Shown: positions 18,347 through 28,582, counted from the stretch's first letter. The stretch: DNA of 64,000 nt from an uncultured Bacteroidia bacterium (GCA_903918045.1 CAIXCY010000187.1:1-64000); one strand, 5' to 3'. Notes: generated by a model not told the origin, from the letters alone. Numbers and translations are program-made.

Positions 18347-21300
18347 CTACTTGGAGATAATTATGATTAAACCCTGCGATGCCGGAATTGTTAAACTCCT
18401 TATGTCTGCCTGCCCACTGGCCTGAAGGCCATCAATATTAGGTATTTCGATTTTTGCAGTTTCCGGATCGATACCAATGTTTTTCCAATCAATGGTTAAT
18501 GAAATTGTCTGTTCGCTTTTTGTCCAGTTGCCTATGGAAATCAATACTTTACCCTTCCCGAGAAAGAGACTGGCTAAAATATCCTTTTTGTTTGTTTTAA
18601 CTGGGTTTTTATCGTCCCAGTACCCGAAATATTCTGTACCTGAGATGCCAAAAGAGTCCCATAATTTCCAGATATTTTCGGGGTTACACCCAACCCAACC
18701 CAGACGTGAGGTCATTCCGTAAACCATACCGCGATAAGTATTCCCACAACCCTGCAGCATTTCGCTATACAATCCGAAGGGAATTCCCGAGATTTCGATC
18801 AGCCAGTAATCTGGGGACTCGTTATAGTTATACCCTTCGCCGATCCATAAGCTGTTGACAAAGGGGAAAAGCTCCAGATACTGATTGGCAGGACTGTTCA
18901 ATCCATAGGCTGCGTCATAATTATTCCCAGAATGGAAATCGATCAGACAGCTATCGGCAGAACGATCCATGGTTTTGCGAACCCGTTTCATGATTTCCCT
19001 GTCGTAACCTACACCATCGAGGTAGATTCCACGAATGCCGATATTTTTTACGAGCCAGTTTAACCCTTCAAGGTAGTAATTATGCCAACGGGATAATCCC
19101 TGAGTCCGGATAGACATATCCCAGCCCATTCCATCGGGTAAAATGGCATGCCATGCCGGATCGTAATCTTTTCGTAAGTGTTCGTAGAGCCAGGTATGAC
19201 CGGTCATCCCATAGATACTTTTGTCGGTTTTATCCCGTTGGGTATCGGCCAGCATAATGGCGCTGCTGCGGGTATATATTTCGTCATCCAGTTGGCGCAT
19301 CGCCCAAAGCTCGGAAGCATAGGTTGAAAGTTCCCTGACTGTGTAATACAATTTGGTTCTTACACCAATTTTTCTCCCTTCATTTGTAACCTTCGTGAGG
19401 GCATCAGTGGTCAGGAACGGATAATTGATATATGGATTTTGCGAATTTCCCTGGTGAATATTCACCACTGTTGCCTTGCCAATCTTTGCGGGATCTGCTT
19501 TCCCTTCAGCATGGAAATAGCGTTCTTTCCAATGGTTATCATCCAGCGGCTTAAAGGGGGTAATGGCCAATCCAAAGTTCAGTACCATTTCCTCCCCTTT
19601 TTTCAAGGTTTTACTTCCTGTATATGCTGTCAACAGGAGATTTTTCTCCGATTTCAGAATGGTGCATCCCCCCTTCCCGTCGTTGCTCCAATCTTTATAG
19701 ACGCCTGTTTTTTCAAACGAATACAATTTCCAGTCGGGGGTTTTATGTTTTAGTTTAAGCTGCATACCCGCGTTTACATCCCCAATCCAGACCATATTAT
19801 TAGCCCGCTCCTGCTCCCATTTCCATGCAACGCTGTCGGGGGAAAATCCGCCTTTAACACCCATTCCCATCAGGTAGATTGCTGAAGATTTCTCATAAGG
19901 GATCACCAGCCTGACATCTTCCAGAAACACATCGTTTTTGGCAGTTATCGTTGTCTCATAATTGACATAACCATCACATTCTATTTTGGCATTGAGGCTT
20001 ACCATAATATTTCCATCGTTCAGCATATTTTGCCATGCCACTGCACCTGACGTTTTTAATGTCAACTTTGGTTTAGATGAAGACCATTCAATAACTTTCC
20101 CCTTTTCAATAACGTCGAGATGTACATCACCGGTAATAATATCTTTATCCGGACCGCCGACAGCGTGGTTGCTTGAAGTGAACGAGCTTGTAATCTTTGA
20201 CGGAAATCCGAACCGGTTAAAGGTTAATTTCCGTCCCAGGATCGAAATTGTACTTTTATTTACCGTAACCGGTGTATATGGGGCAAAAACCTCATCGTCA
20301 ATTCCGATCGATGAATCGAGCCAATTCAGACGCGACATATTAATCGGAATATTATATCCGCGATTTTCGGCAACCTCATTTGTTATGTGAATAATTACGT
20401 CTATTGTGTATTCGTTTGTCCCGGTTGCCGATACCGAAACTTTCCCCTTATAAGTTCCTGCTTGCTGGTCCTTACTGACGTCGGTTATGATCCACATGGA
20501 GCGAACTTCACCTTTCGGGACTGAAATATTCTTTACAAATGCCTTCCCCAGATGATCGTGTCCTCCCATATTGAGGACTCTTAAAGATTTGGCCGGAAGT
20601 ACAATGCCTGCCTCAGTTTTCAAGTCAGAGAAGTTTAATTTTAATTCTTTCAGTTCTTTAAACGGGGCATAGACACCGATCTGCCATGTGTAAATTTCAT
20701 CTTTTTTGGCACTCCCTTCGAATAGGTAGTTTAACCCTTTTTTATACCAACGATAAGGGATTGTCTCTGTCATTCTGACCGGGAAATTCCTGATTTCAGG
20801 AAACAGGAGAAAATCTTTGTCTTGGTTAGCATTCAGAATTTCTGTCAATTCGCGTTTAGTCACCGGGACCTCCATCGGATAAAAGTTGTGAAATTCGCTG
20901 ACACTTTCAAAACGGATGACCTTTGCGTTGTCTGATTCTATATGGTTGATTGTATTATTCTTCCAGAGAGGATTGAATGTATTTTTCGGTTTCTCATACC
21001 GGGCATCCGGAAACCACCAATTTCCCCCATTCCGACCCGGCATATAGTATAAATAATAATTTCCTTCACCAGAGACCGGTTCAAAAACAACCTCCCCGAA
21101 TTCCTGATTCAGCTGGATTGCATAAATATTCTTAACGGGTTGATTGGTTAGCGCATCAATTAATATTAGGTCTTTGTCATCGGCTTGGTCCAACCTTCGC
21201 CAGGGGATGATCACACTAACTGCAGCGGCCATTTTTTTAACATTGATAACAGCACGGTGATTGCCGAGCCCTTCAGGATTCCATTGCCCGGTGGTGTAGG

Positions 21301-21370
21301 GGATCTCCTGTCCAAAGGATAAACAGGTTATAACAGCTAGGGCAATACTGAATAAGATTAGTTTATTCAT
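18347..21370 (-). CDS. DUF6067/GH123-like glycoside hydrolase-domain protein, secreted
   Basis: A 1007-residue protein with a signal peptide ending SFGQE. The first ~330 residues are beta-rich (GEVRSMWIITDVSKDQQAGTYKGKVSV is typical of Ig-like N-terminal domains of DUF4091/DUF6067 proteins). A large barrel follows at ~640-930: TGHTWLYEHLRKDYDPAWHA, then GIRGIYLDGVGYDREIMKRV near residue 785, and FHSGNNYD. A C-terminal beta domain closes it. GH123-related proteins act on N-acetylgalactosamine glycans, but this subfamily is uncharacterised to my knowledge and the catalytic residues are not identified. It is last in the MFS-led operon, 24 bp after the GH32-like gene. Confidence 0.75.
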   Translation of the reverse strand: MNKLILFSIALAVITCLSFGQEIPYTTGQWNPEGLGNHRAVINVKKMAAAVSVIIPWRRLDQADDKDLILIDALTNQPVKNIYAIQLNQEFGEVVFEPVSGEGNYYLYYMPGRNGGNWWFPDARYEKPKNTFNPLWKNNTINHIESDNAKVIRFESVSEFHNFYPMEVPVTKRELTEILNANQDKDFLLFPEIRNFPVRMTETIPYRWYKKGLNYLFEGSAKKDEIYTWQIGVYAPFKELKELKLNFSDLKTEAGIVLPAKSLRVLNMGGHDHLGKAFVKNISVPKGEVRSMWIITDVSKDQQAGTYKGKVSVSATGTNEYTIDVIIHITNEVAENRGYNIPINMSRLNWLDSSIGIDDEVFAPYTPVTVNKSTISILGRKLTFNRFGFPSKITSSFTSSNHAVGGPDKDIITGDVHLDVIEKGKVIEWSSSKPKLTLKTSGAVAWQNMLNDGNIMVSLNAKIECDGYVNYETTITAKNDVFLEDVRLVIPYEKSSAIYLMGMGVKGGFSPDSVAWKWEQERANNMVWIGDVNAGMQLKLKHKTPDWKLYSFEKTGVYKDWSNDGKGGCTILKSEKNLLLTAYTGSKTLKKGEEMVLNFGLAITPFKPLDDNHWKERYFHAEGKADPAKIGKATVVNIHQGNSQNPYINYPFLTTDALTKVTNEGRKIGVRTKLYYTVRELSTYASELWAMRQLDDEIYTRSSAIMLADTQRDKTDKSIYGMTGHTWLYEHLRKDYDPAWHAILPDGMGWDMSIRTQGLSRWHNYYLEGLNWLVKNIGIRGIYLDGVGYDREIMKRVRKTMDRSADSCLIDFHSGNNYDAAYGLNSPANQYLELFPFVNSLWIGEGYNYNESPDYWLIEISGIPFGLYSEMLQGCGNTYRGMVYGMTSRLGWVGCNPENIWKLWDSFGISGTEYFGYWDDKNPVKTNKKDILASLFLGKGKVLISIGNWTKSEQTISLTIDWKNIGIDPETAKIEIPNIDGLQASGQADIRSLTIPASQGLIIIISK

Positions 21371-21394
21371 AATCTGACATTTGTTTCTTGCGTG

Positions 21395-23392
21395 TTATTT
21401 GAGAGTAGCGACTTGAACATTCCGGATTTCCACCCCCTCTGAATTGAAAGCCAATTTCTTTACTGTTAACCCGGGACGATATGAAATCATGGTTCGTTGA
21501 CCCGCGATTTCAGCATCTATCAGCGATCCTCCTAACTTGTCATCCCCCTTCACAATAACACGAAAAGTAAAGGGTTTATCAACTCCGATGAGATTTTCAA
21601 TCGCATAATTTCCTACCTGGTGTGGTGATCCTCCTTCACGCAAAGACTTCATTGTACCGGAGAAATCATTCAATGTGCCCGGTGCAAATTGAGCCCGTAT
21701 ATTATTCAGATGAATCTGCAGTTCACAGGAGGTCTGATCTCCATTTTCGGGCAGGAATGTAATGGCGAATCTCCCTTTCTTCACCGCTGAGGGGTGAACC
21801 TCCAGGGTGAGCATAAATGATTTGGCGGGGGTCGCCAATATTTTCGTTTGGACAATTTTTTGGGCAAGCAGGTTTGATTTCTCAGCTTCGGGCAATATTT
21901 CCTTCATCCACTTTGACCCTATTCTTCCATCGGGATATTGAACGAGCTCGCGGATAATCAGATTGCCGCCCCAGCCACCGTGGATTGGAATCCATCCGGC
22001 CATCAGGAAACGACCATCCTGAATCCCGGTAATGGAGGGGACAGACGATCCGTCGTAGAAGTCGAGCCCTTTGCTGACAACATCTTCATAGGCAGTGGCC
22101 GGCGCATCCACGGGTTTCGACCAGAGACCTGTAAAGCCGCCGATAATGTAATCGAACCTGCCCCAACGGAAGAAGAAGGTGCAATCACCTCCCGGAGGAA
22201 AACCGGGACTGATACAATGCCAGCCGCCTTCAATCGAATCTGATTCCCAGATACCGTTGGAATGGTAATTTGCCATCATTCGAAGTTTTCCTTCGGGGTC
22301 GGTATAGACGCTCGGGTTTTCGCAAGGATGGAAGATGATGTTCGACTTTTTGAAATCAGCTACTCCATCTGTGCTTACTGAGTAGGTGGAGCCTGCAGGG
22401 AAACCGGATGTGGCGTTCTGATTGAATTCTCCGGTATGCCCATACTTCATCAGGTATTCCCATTGTGCCGGAAGTGTTGTCTTTTCCTCAGGATACATGC
22501 GTGTAGTGTGCAAGCCATAGCTGATGCAAAGTTTATCCTGAGATACAAAAGGGACTCCTGTGCCGATGGTTTCCCACTGTTCCTCGAGAGGTGTAGCTGC
22601 CTCGTGTTCGGTCCATGTTTTGAAGTCTGTTGTTGAAAGGTGTTCAAAATAATGCCCGCCGCAACCAAACTTACTTCCATGATGGCGCCGATCATACAGA
22701 TAAAACAGGTGATATCGCCCTTTGTAGAATAACGTTGCCACATCACCAACCCAGCTGTTATGACCTGCAGGGGTCCAGTATTGAATGGGAGAAGATATTG
22801 TCTTATTTGTTGTCTGTTTTTCCAATCGAATGGCAGGAAAAGAAATCATAGCTTTTTTTACATATTCAGGATCCCATTTCCAGGTATTGCTCGCTTCCCA
22901 GTTTGGATAACCAAACGGAAAGTCATTATCGAGTAATTTTTCATCAACATACATGGTCCACCTTGCCCCGGTAAAGTTGAGCAGGAGTTCATGTTTTCCC
23001 AATGGCTTATTAAGGATAGCCAGTGGAATTCCGATGGTCATCTTCTTCCAGTCGGGATGTTCAGAGCAATGGAGGGTAATAGTCGATTCAAGAACAGGCA
23101 CTGACCCGTCGGCCATTTTATAAGAGGGATAATTCTGGCGTTGCCGGTCATTGGGATCGTGCTGGCGAAGTTGGACGGTCAGAATATTTGGAATATCAAG
23201 AATCGTCTTCTCACCTAAGAACTGCTTCAGGTCGATTGTGAATTGAACGGAGAAACTACTTTTGGCATCTGATGGTGCACTGAATACCTCTTGTGAATTA
23301 TGAATGTCAAGAGTGCTATGCCAAGGCTGAGCCACTATGGATAAAATCGTTGAAGCTAAAAATATCAGGAATATAAGATTTTTTTTTTTCAT
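21395..23392 (-). CDS. GH32-like five-bladed propeller enzyme with N-terminal lectin-like domain
   Basis: A 665-residue secreted protein (signal ends VAQP). Residues ~30-195 look like a concanavalin-type beta-sandwich. The propeller begins at ~200 with WVGDVATLFYKGRYHLFYLY, where canonical GH32 has WMNDPNG; the Asp of VGD is the candidate nucleophile. FEHLSTTDFKTWTEH and the late GWIPIHGGWGGN segment follow family layout, and residues ~520-665 form the usual GH32 C-terminal beta-sandwich. Because the DPNG and RDP motifs are not kept, the substrate may not be fructose. It is preceded by a TIM-barrel gene and followed by the DUF6067-like gene. Confidence 0.75.
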   Translation of the reverse strand: MKKKNLIFLIFLASTILSIVAQPWHSTLDIHNSQEVFSAPSDAKSSFSVQFTIDLKQFLGEKTILDIPNILTVQLRQHDPNDRQRQNYPSYKMADGSVPVLESTITLHCSEHPDWKKMTIGIPLAILNKPLGKHELLLNFTGARWTMYVDEKLLDNDFPFGYPNWEASNTWKWDPEYVKKAMISFPAIRLEKQTTNKTISSPIQYWTPAGHNSWVGDVATLFYKGRYHLFYLYDRRHHGSKFGCGGHYFEHLSTTDFKTWTEHEAATPLEEQWETIGTGVPFVSQDKLCISYGLHTTRMYPEEKTTLPAQWEYLMKYGHTGEFNQNATSGFPAGSTYSVSTDGVADFKKSNIIFHPCENPSVYTDPEGKLRMMANYHSNGIWESDSIEGGWHCISPGFPPGGDCTFFFRWGRFDYIIGGFTGLWSKPVDAPATAYEDVVSKGLDFYDGSSVPSITGIQDGRFLMAGWIPIHGGWGGNLIIRELVQYPDGRIGSKWMKEILPEAEKSNLLAQKIVQTKILATPAKSFMLTLEVHPSAVKKGRFAITFLPENGDQTSCELQIHLNNIRAQFAPGTLNDFSGTMKSLREGGSPHQVGNYAIENLIGVDKPFTFRVIVKGDDKLGGSLIDAEIAGQRTMISYRPGLTVKKLAFNSEGVEIRNVQVATLK

Positions 23393-23420
23393 TTTACGGC
23401 AGGTTAGTATTTATTCAATA

Positions 23421-25715
23421 TTAATATGTTTTAGCCCGTTTTAGGATTACTGGATTCCTGTTTTCTCCATTCACTCTTTGATATAATCTCCATGTATCTC
23501 TGTTTATTTCAACCAATTTCCAATTGTTTTTCGGATTGGCCAGATGTTTTTTTATTGTCCTTGGAAAGGCGTTTGCTGCACGGGCATTTTCCCAGGTTCG
23601 CAGGGTTTTGAATATATCAAATTTATTTTGACAGCGCTCAACCGATTTTTGGCTTAAAGGGATAAAATAGGTGGCACCTGCGCCCACAGAAACGGCCTGA
23701 ACATGTTCATAGAGATCAATTGTTGAGGTTGAATCAATTGCAAAATTGCTTCCCAGGGTTGCCGGAAAATAGTTGGAGAGGGCTGCATCACGGATATCCT
23801 TTCCTTCGCTGGTTGTGCTTCCCCACTGTCGGGTTTCAGTATCATACATATTTTTCCCACCGCCAACATTCCAGACACTTTGATAGTGCCATGAACCTTC
23901 CGAAAGGGTGGCTCCGGTGAAACGCAGGGAGGGAATTTTAAGTTTATCGGCTCTTTCGAACATTTTTCTGAAGAAGCGCTTCACCCCATAATAGCCATGA
24001 CCGGTATCGAACAAAAATTCTTCGCCGTCGAAATCATGGAAATAGAGTCCGTTTATGGCGCTTAAATCTGCATAATATTCAGCAATCCTATCCTGTAAAA
24101 ACATGTCCGGAATCAGCCCGTCGTAACCGTATTCAAGGGTCACCATTACTTTGCAGATGGTATCTCCGGCAGCATGTACAGAGGGTGAGGTTCCCCAATA
24201 TCCTCTTTTGATATTCAGTAGGTTGTAGGGAGCAGTTTTCGAAATTCCTGAATAGTGGATGAGTTCATTCCCTATTTTGATGATATTGAGACTTTTGGCA
24301 TGACCTTCCCATCCCGATATTTCGTCAAGATAGGCGGGATTATCTGCAAGGATAACCGTATCGGCTGCAGTAATTCCGTTAACAAGTATCCGTTTTTGCT
24401 GGCAACATACACTGCTTCCGGGGAGGGGGCTTGCATCTTTTGTCCCGGGTGCAAGGGCTGTCGTAATATTGTGTCTTCCAATTAAGACTCCGCGAGGATT
24501 TGAAAGGTCAGAGAACTCTTTATGTGATTTATCACCTGTAGTAAAATGGAAAGGTTTGGTTTCGAAGTTTTTTCCATCGATATATCCTTCGTTGGAACGA
24601 TCAACCTTTAGAAACGGATAAACCCCTGTCTCGATTGCCTTGAATCCCATTTGAGCAACGTAGGATACAATACTGTCATATTTTTCACCATCCGTAACCA
24701 GTGCATCGGGAAGATATCTCGCAGGATCTTTAATCCATTTCCCGTTAACTTTAGGATAGGGTAAGTTTTCTGCGATGACGATGGTTTGAATGACATTCAG
24801 CAAAGCTGAGCTGTCGGGACTTCCCCAAAGGGCGATGGATGACCCCATATAATCAACCCCCGGTAATGGTTGAACTTCCAGATGATTTGGAGTATTTGTT
24901 GGCATAAAGGGAATAAGGGAAAATGAAATATCTCTTTTTGCACTTCGGTCAACAGCATGGTAGGTAATGAAAATTTGCCCTTTATTATCCACAAAGGCAG
25001 AGTTTCCATATAAAATCCTGAAATAAGGTTCCGGATGCGAATAAAAAGCGACATCACTTATGCCGTCGCCGCCAATTGAAAACTGCTGAGCTTCGTGCAG
25101 ACTATCCGGCAAGGGATACCTTTTCTTATCAGGTGTGTGGATGATATATTGAAAAGGCGCTGCATCACCCACAGTGGTCGAGGTTCCACCGGTAGTGATA
25201 TCGTTTAACGCCAAAACACCGATCGCATAATTCACGGCTTCAGTCGTATCGCGCGCCACGCCGATCACTTCGCCAAAAAGGTTTGTAATGTTTGTGTAAT
25301 AAGAACCCCATTGAATATCGGTTATCTCATCGCGATTGGTGAGAGATTCCAAGGTTAAACGGAAGTATTTGGCCAGCGTCTCAAATTTAACAGTTGCCAC
25401 AGAACCGTTGTTGTAACTCAACATCAATTGCCTTTTGGATTTGGAATAGGTGGCTTTTTGAGGATAACAATAATTGCAGTTTTTAAAATTGTAAAGTGAT
25501 AGGAGGGGCGAGGGTTTGTCTGCAGCGAATTCGCGATTTGGCGTTACAGTACTATTTTTCATGCTCGTAATAAAACCTTTATCGTCAATATGGATCTTAA
25601 AATAGTTGGTTCTGAAATCCCATTGTGCATTAGATGTAATCCCAAACTGAAAAATCAGTAACCCCAGCATTAAGCTTATGCGGGTGATTTCCAATCCGGA
25701 AAATGATTTATTCAT
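23421..25715 (-). CDS. Unclassified TIM-barrel glycoside-hydrolase-like protein, secreted
   Basis: A 764-residue protein with an N-terminal signal (ITSNAQW). Residues ~30-300 are beta-rich. The later half suggests a barrel: GFKAIETGVYPF, YGYDGLIPDMFLQDRIAEYYADL, then GLYFHDFDGEEFLFDTGHGY, an Asp/Glu-rich strand end that is a likely active site, followed by SLRFTGATLSEG. An inserted region (~430-530) resembles a small beta domain. I recognise no named family. Its ATG overlaps the stop of the 69-residue membrane-protein gene by 8 bp, so translation may be coupled. It sits inside a PUL operon; enzymatic function is inference. Confidence 0.7.
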   Translation of the reverse strand: MNKSFSGLEITRISLMLGLLIFQFGITSNAQWDFRTNYFKIHIDDKGFITSMKNSTVTPNREFAADKPSPLLSLYNFKNCNYCYPQKATYSKSKRQLMLSYNNGSVATVKFETLAKYFRLTLESLTNRDEITDIQWGSYYTNITNLFGEVIGVARDTTEAVNYAIGVLALNDITTGGTSTTVGDAAPFQYIIHTPDKKRYPLPDSLHEAQQFSIGGDGISDVAFYSHPEPYFRILYGNSAFVDNKGQIFITYHAVDRSAKRDISFSLIPFMPTNTPNHLEVQPLPGVDYMGSSIALWGSPDSSALLNVIQTIVIAENLPYPKVNGKWIKDPARYLPDALVTDGEKYDSIVSYVAQMGFKAIETGVYPFLKVDRSNEGYIDGKNFETKPFHFTTGDKSHKEFSDLSNPRGVLIGRHNITTALAPGTKDASPLPGSSVCCQQKRILVNGITAADTVILADNPAYLDEISGWEGHAKSLNIIKIGNELIHYSGISKTAPYNLLNIKRGYWGTSPSVHAAGDTICKVMVTLEYGYDGLIPDMFLQDRIAEYYADLSAINGLYFHDFDGEEFLFDTGHGYYGVKRFFRKMFERADKLKIPSLRFTGATLSEGSWHYQSVWNVGGGKNMYDTETRQWGSTTSEGKDIRDAALSNYFPATLGSNFAIDSTSTIDLYEHVQAVSVGAGATYFIPLSQKSVERCQNKFDIFKTLRTWENARAANAFPRTIKKHLANPKNNWKLVEINRDTWRLYQRVNGENRNPVILKRAKTY

Positions 25716-25917
25716 GTCTCTTTTTCCTGAAATGAAAGATAAGAAATGTATTCACTATTAATAGTCCCATTAATCCGATGTAAGAGAGTTTTTCATAAAG
25801 GGTACCCCGGAAATGTTCCTTAAGTCCATTGACTGTTACCCATAATATAAACAGGATGTTCCCGGTAATTGCTGCAATGGAGAGCAATTTTGTCAATGAT
25901 GATTTTATTTTTTCCAT
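25708..25917 (-). CDS. Small two-helix membrane protein
   Basis: A 69-residue protein with two strongly hydrophobic segments (~11-30 and ~43-62) and a basic C-terminus RKKRHE, so it should be an inner-membrane hairpin. The 8-bp overlap with the downstream TIM-barrel gene and its position in the MFS-led operon support it as a real gene. Function is unknown; small partners of sugar porters are one option. The 127 bp before it (25918-26044) hold no gene or clear hairpin. Confidence 0.75.
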   Translation of the reverse strand: MEKIKSSLTKLLSIAAITGNILFILWVTVNGLKEHFRGTLYEKLSYIGLMGLLIVNTFLIFHFRKKRHE

Positions 25918-26044
25918 TTATATTGCTGTTTTTTAGTTTATGATTTTAATAAATCTCTTTCTTTAGGTAGTATATATAATAGATTAACAGTACAATAAAG
26001 GGGATATGGGTGATGCTGTGATAATCTTTTGTTAATTGTAATGG

Positions 26045-27019
26045 TCATTTTGGCGGAAACCATCCTTTGAGGAATTGTTCCTGGGTCCCCTTATAAACTG
26101 CCTCACCGAGGAATTCCTTTCCCCGCTGATTTCCCCAGGAATAATTAATTATCAGCTCCCCCCTGTATTCGCAGAAATCAATGTCTGAATTGTTGCAGTT
26201 TTCAGCTAGAATAATTTTTTGTTTAAGGCTGTCGGGCAAATTTCTTGTTGCCAGTTGCCGGTCTATTGCAGAGGCTTTTAAAACCGGGTTTAAAGGACTG
26301 GGTTCCCAGTGAATTAAATCTTTTGAACGGACGACCCTTGCCTGATACCCTTGATAGGCTTCGAGGTAAAAATCGTAAAAGTATCCATCACAAAACCGTA
26401 AACAGTGGGGAGCCGTATATCGGTCCATCGCATAATTATGATCCCTGGATAATATCTCCCATTTTTTGAGGTCCGGTGAGGTTGCAAATCTGGCGGTAAA
26501 CCGCTCGCCGGCTTCCAGTAACGGCTTTCCAACTTCAAACATTAAAACAAAGTTGGTATCGGCTTTAATCAGGGAAGTATTAAAAATGCCAAATCCAGGA
26601 AGATCAAAAGCCACCCATTGCTCCCAGTTCTCAAGGTCATGCGAAACAAAGATAAAGACACGTTCACCATCCCCTTTTTCAACGGCGGTTACGATGGCCG
26701 TATTATCGAACACAAAAGCGCTTCCAAAGTGGAAACCTTTGGCGAAGGAGGCAGTCGGTTTTCCTGTTTGATGGTCGATAAACCGGAAATAAGAATCACC
26801 CGTATGATTATTCCAATAGCCGGCCCTGACATACTCGAATCGGTACACTTTATCTTTAAATACCACAGGGGTAGTCTCCACCAGATCGCAGTCAATGGTT
26901 CCGATCTTTACAATAAGCGGTCGCCCGGCATTGTCTGTGGGCGGTTTTTTCATCGAACACCCGAAAAAAATTGCGGAAGCGGCAAAGAGAATTAACCGGA
27001 TGGATTTTAATTTTTTCAT
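26045..27019 (-). CDS. Five-bladed propeller lipoprotein (GH43/GH32/GH130-like)
   Basis: A 324-residue lipoprotein with lipobox FFGC (Cys21). Repeated blade-like elements, DLVETTPVVFKDKVYRFEYV, RFATSPDLKKWEILSRD and ARVVRSKDLIHWEPSPL, are the pattern of GH43/GH32/GH130/GH117-type propellers, each ending in S-x-DLxxWE. No standard DPNG or DPxxF motif lets me choose one family. Near 215 RYTAPHCLRF and ENCNNSDIDFCEY supply acidic residues. It follows the MFS gene by 14 bp; it could be an exo-acting enzyme or a binding protein. Confidence 0.7.
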   Translation of the reverse strand: MKKLKSIRLILFAASAIFFGCSMKKPPTDNAGRPLIVKIGTIDCDLVETTPVVFKDKVYRFEYVRAGYWNNHTGDSYFRFIDHQTGKPTASFAKGFHFGSAFVFDNTAIVTAVEKGDGERVFIFVSHDLENWEQWVAFDLPGFGIFNTSLIKADTNFVLMFEVGKPLLEAGERFTARFATSPDLKKWEILSRDHNYAMDRYTAPHCLRFCDGYFYDFYLEAYQGYQARVVRSKDLIHWEPSPLNPVLKASAIDRQLATRNLPDSLKQKIILAENCNNSDIDFCEYRGELIINYSWGNQRGKEFLGEAVYKGTQEQFLKGWFPPK

Positions 27020-27033
27020 AGCTATTGGTGGTA

Positions 27034-28362
27034 TTATAGATTTTCTCCGAGTTCTTCAAGTGTCCTCCCTTTTGTTTCTGGGAAATATTTCCACACTACC
27101 ACTGCCTGAACGATCATCATAACCGAAAAGAAGAGGAAGGCATGACCAACTCCGAAATCTGACAATTTTACAACTACAGGAAATAAGAAGGTTATCAGGG
27201 CCGCAAAAAACCAGTGGGTAAAACTTCCGAGTGATTGTCCTTTACCTCTGACGGTGTTTGGAAATATTTCAGCAATTAAGACCCAAATGACTGCCCCTGT
27301 GGAGAATGCGAAGAACATTATATAGATTAGTAACAGGAAAAGCAATCCATAGCCTGAAAAATTCTGGGTATAAAAGGTTTTGGCAATAAGCCCCAAACAG
27401 ATTGACATCCCAAGTGAGCCGGTGATCAGCAATTTCTTACGCCCAACCCGATCAATCAGGATCATACCAAGAATTGTAAATATTCCATTTGTTACCCCAA
27501 TCATGATCGACTGAAACATGGAGTCGGCATTCGAAAGCCCACTTAGTTCAAAGATGCGCGGTGCATAATAGAGGATCGCATTGATTCCTGAAAACTGGTT
27601 AAACATGGCAACCAGAATTGCCACTGATATTGGTTTGATATAGCTGCGCGAGAAAAGCTGCTTTTCCCCGTTTGATGATTTTTCCATGCTGTGTTTGATC
27701 TCTTCAATTTCATCGTCAATTGAAATTAATTCAATCTTTTCGAGGATTTGTTTCGCCTTTGCAACCTGTCCGATTTTAATCAGGAATCGGGGGCTCTCAG
27801 GAATTACAAAAAGGAAGGCGAAATAGAGAAATGCTGGAATTCCGGCAACTCCCAGCATCCAGCGCCAGGGCTCTGTCCCGAAATCACGCAACAGAAAATT
27901 GGAAATAAAGGCGATAAGAATTCCAAATATGACGTTGAACTGGAACATTGCAGTCATTCTTCCCCTGATTTTGGCAGGAGAAATCTCCGCGATATAGGTT
28001 GGCGCAACCACAGAGGAGGCACCCACCCCGATTCCTCCCAGAAACCGAAAAATTATAAATGTGCTCACATCGCCGGCCATTGCGCTGCCTATAGCAGTAA
28101 TCACATATAATCCGGCGATTATAAACAGGATAGGTTTTCTTCCGTATTTGTCTGCAGGTTGCCCTGATACTAAAGCGCCAATAACAGTTCCAATCAGCGC
28201 TGATGAAATCGTAAATCCATGCCAGAAAGGTGTGAGTTGAAACAACTCCTGAATGTGTTTCTCCACTCCGGAAATAACTGCAGTATCGAAACCGAAGAGA
28301 AAGCCTCCAAGGGCAACGATCAGGGACCAGGCAAATACCTTGTTATTCGATTTGTTTTTCAT
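27034..28362 (-). CDS. MFS sugar:proton symporter (sugar porter family)
   Basis: A 442-residue inner-membrane transporter with about 12 helices. Sugar-porter signatures are present: GGFLFGFDTAVISG in helix 1, DKYGRKP in the first cytoplasmic loop, RFLGGIGVGASSVVAPTYIAEISPAKIRGR, PESPRFL, DRVGRKKL and PETKGRTLEEL at the C-terminus. This is the XylE/GLUT-type family that takes up a monosaccharide from the periplasm. It is first in the operon 28362-18347, downstream of a clear promoter, and is the only inner-membrane sugar importer in the window. Substrate is unknown; fucose-specific FucP-type features are absent. Confidence 0.95.
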   Translation of the reverse strand: MKNKSNNKVFAWSLIVALGGFLFGFDTAVISGVEKHIQELFQLTPFWHGFTISSALIGTVIGALVSGQPADKYGRKPILFIIAGLYVITAIGSAMAGDVSTFIIFRFLGGIGVGASSVVAPTYIAEISPAKIRGRMTAMFQFNVIFGILIAFISNFLLRDFGTEPWRWMLGVAGIPAFLYFAFLFVIPESPRFLIKIGQVAKAKQILEKIELISIDDEIEEIKHSMEKSSNGEKQLFSRSYIKPISVAILVAMFNQFSGINAILYYAPRIFELSGLSNADSMFQSIMIGVTNGIFTILGMILIDRVGRKKLLITGSLGMSICLGLIAKTFYTQNFSGYGLLFLLLIYIMFFAFSTGAVIWVLIAEIFPNTVRGKGQSLGSFTHWFFAALITFLFPVVVKLSDFGVGHAFLFFSVMMIVQAVVVWKYFPETKGRTLEELGENL

Positions 28363-28548
28363 AAGTTTGGGTTATTATTGCTTTTAGTTGTTGAATTTTC
28401 AGAATTATTTATCGATCACTTGTTTTAGGTTTTCAATATTTTCTTTCTGATCCTGTGCTATGCTGTATCCAGTGCTCAGGAATAAGGATTTACTTTTATC
28501 CCACTAATTTCATTTTAGCTTAGGAAGACTATTTTTCACTGCTCGCTT

Positions 28549-28581
28549 CAAAGATAGAAAAAGAGAAAATAGATTTTCAAA
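28549..28581 (-). promoter_or_regulatory. Bacteroidota-type promoter for the MFS-led operon
   Basis: On the minus strand TTTG (28581-28578) and TATCTTTG (28556-28549) are 21 bp apart, matching -33 TTTG / -7 TAnnTTTG. Transcription would start near 28541, giving a ~180-nt leader before the MFS start at 28362. The gap 28363-28582 holds no gene. Confidence 0.65.
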
Positions 28582-28582
28582 A

